Source of the DNA: an uncultured Sulfitobacter sp.
GTDB lineage: Bacteria; Pseudomonadota; Alphaproteobacteria; Rhodobacterales; Rhodobacteraceae
Length of the DNA stretch: 64,000 nt
NCBI RefSeq assembly: GCF_947497275.1
Contig: NZ_CANMFS010000013.1
Coordinates: 1-64,000 of the forward strand
Direction: 5' to 3'
In this document: piece by piece, positions 63,910 to 64,000 of the stretch
Layout: every line of letters begins with the position of its first letter
How positions within the stretch are numbered: position 1 is the first letter of the stretch
The notes under the pieces: generated by a model
The model's database searches: none
What the model was told of the DNA's origin: nothing
What the model saw: only the letters and a program-made list of their open reading frames with translations
Translations under genes and position numbers: made by a program

Positions 63910-64000
63910 ATGAAAAACCAAACCCGCCTGAAGGGCAAACCCATTCGCATGGCGGTACTTGATTACGGTCTGTTTCAGGTCCACGCCAACGGGCGCATCA
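63910..64000 (+). CDS. Start of an unidentified protein, 3' truncated by window end
   Basis: An open frame begins ATGAAAAACCAAACC and reads MKNQTRLKGKPIRMAVLDYG, then LFQVHANGRI, to the window edge. Divergent from the aminotransferase with a 45-bp gap, which fits a real start. The fragment loosely recalls the N-terminus of metallo-beta-lactamase-fold lactonases, but 30 residues are too few to assign a function. Confidence 0.45.
   Translation, partial: MKNQTRLKGKPIRMAVLDYGLFQVHANGRI

Noticed and set aside
1-64000. tRNA/rRNA genes, CRISPR arrays, insertion sequences, prophage or plasmid origins
   Set aside because: Looked for in the gaps and gene content. No cloverleaf-like sequence, spaced repeats, transposase, integrase or terminal inverted repeats were seen.

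Overview
The window is high-GC chromosomal DNA, almost fully coding, with genes packed into operons joined by ATGA, GTGA, TTGA or TAATG stop/start overlaps. It carries TRAP and TAXI transporters, branched-chain-type ABC import, many acyl-CoA enzymes and a glycine-riboswitch gcvTHP locus. Together these suggest an alphaproteobacterium of the Rhodobacterales/Roseobacter type. That placement is inference from gene content, because no rRNA or tRNA gene is present. I found no insertion sequence, phage gene or CRISPR array.

Layout. 1-3.7 kb (+): end of a peptide ABC transporter, then a gamma-glutamyltransferase-like protein and an M20 peptidase. 3.8-8.0 kb (+): RND efflux adaptor and pump. 8.1-10.8 kb (-): TAXI-TRAP importer. 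11.2-12.4 kb (+): an acyl-CoA dehydrogenase. 12.5-17.6 kb (+): tandem glycine riboswitch, gcvT, gcvH, gcvP and a [2Fe-2S] ferredoxin. 17.6-20.9 kb: MaoC-like hydratase, two MDR oxidoreductases and a histidine phosphatase.

21.0-29.8 kb (+): a beta-oxidation-type operon with an adjacent, probably heteromeric acyl-CoA dehydrogenase pair, two SDRs, a thiolase, a nitronate-monooxygenase-like protein, a histidine phosphatase, an APH-fold kinase and an IclR regulator. 30.2-39.4 kb (+): a complete LivKHMGF-type ABC importer followed by a serine hydrolase, acetoacetyl-CoA synthetase and TesB thioesterase. 39.5-46.5 kb (-): a second acyl-CoA operon with an AMP-dependent ligase, hydroxyacyl-CoA dehydrogenase, enoyl-CoA hydratase, an ACAD10/11-like dehydrogenase, two SDRs and a VOC protein. 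47.2-49.6 kb: a DUF481 outer-membrane protein, a nitroreductase and a MipA/OmpV protein.

49.7-62.7 kb holds the most unusual block: two divergent operons around a GntR/HutC-type regulator. Leftward are the regulator, a LeuC/LeuD-like hydro-lyase and a DctPQM TRAP importer. Rightward are a 4-oxalocrotonate tautomerase/SnoaL-like fusion, HyuB, HyuA, an isochorismatase-fold hydrolase lacking the usual cysteine, a PEP-mutase/isocitrate-lyase-family C-C lyase and an FAD-dependent dehydrogenase. I infer a dedicated, apparently uncharacterised route: import of a cyclic amide or substituted dicarboxylate, ring opening, hydration of a maleate-type intermediate and aldol-type cleavage. The LeuCD-plus-lyase pair resembles the dimethylmaleate hydratase/2,3-dimethylmalate lyase step of anaerobic nicotinate fermentation. 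The leuC copy has an apparent one-base deletion ten codons before its expected stop. The window ends with a class I/II aminotransferase (-) and the first codons of an unidentified gene (+).
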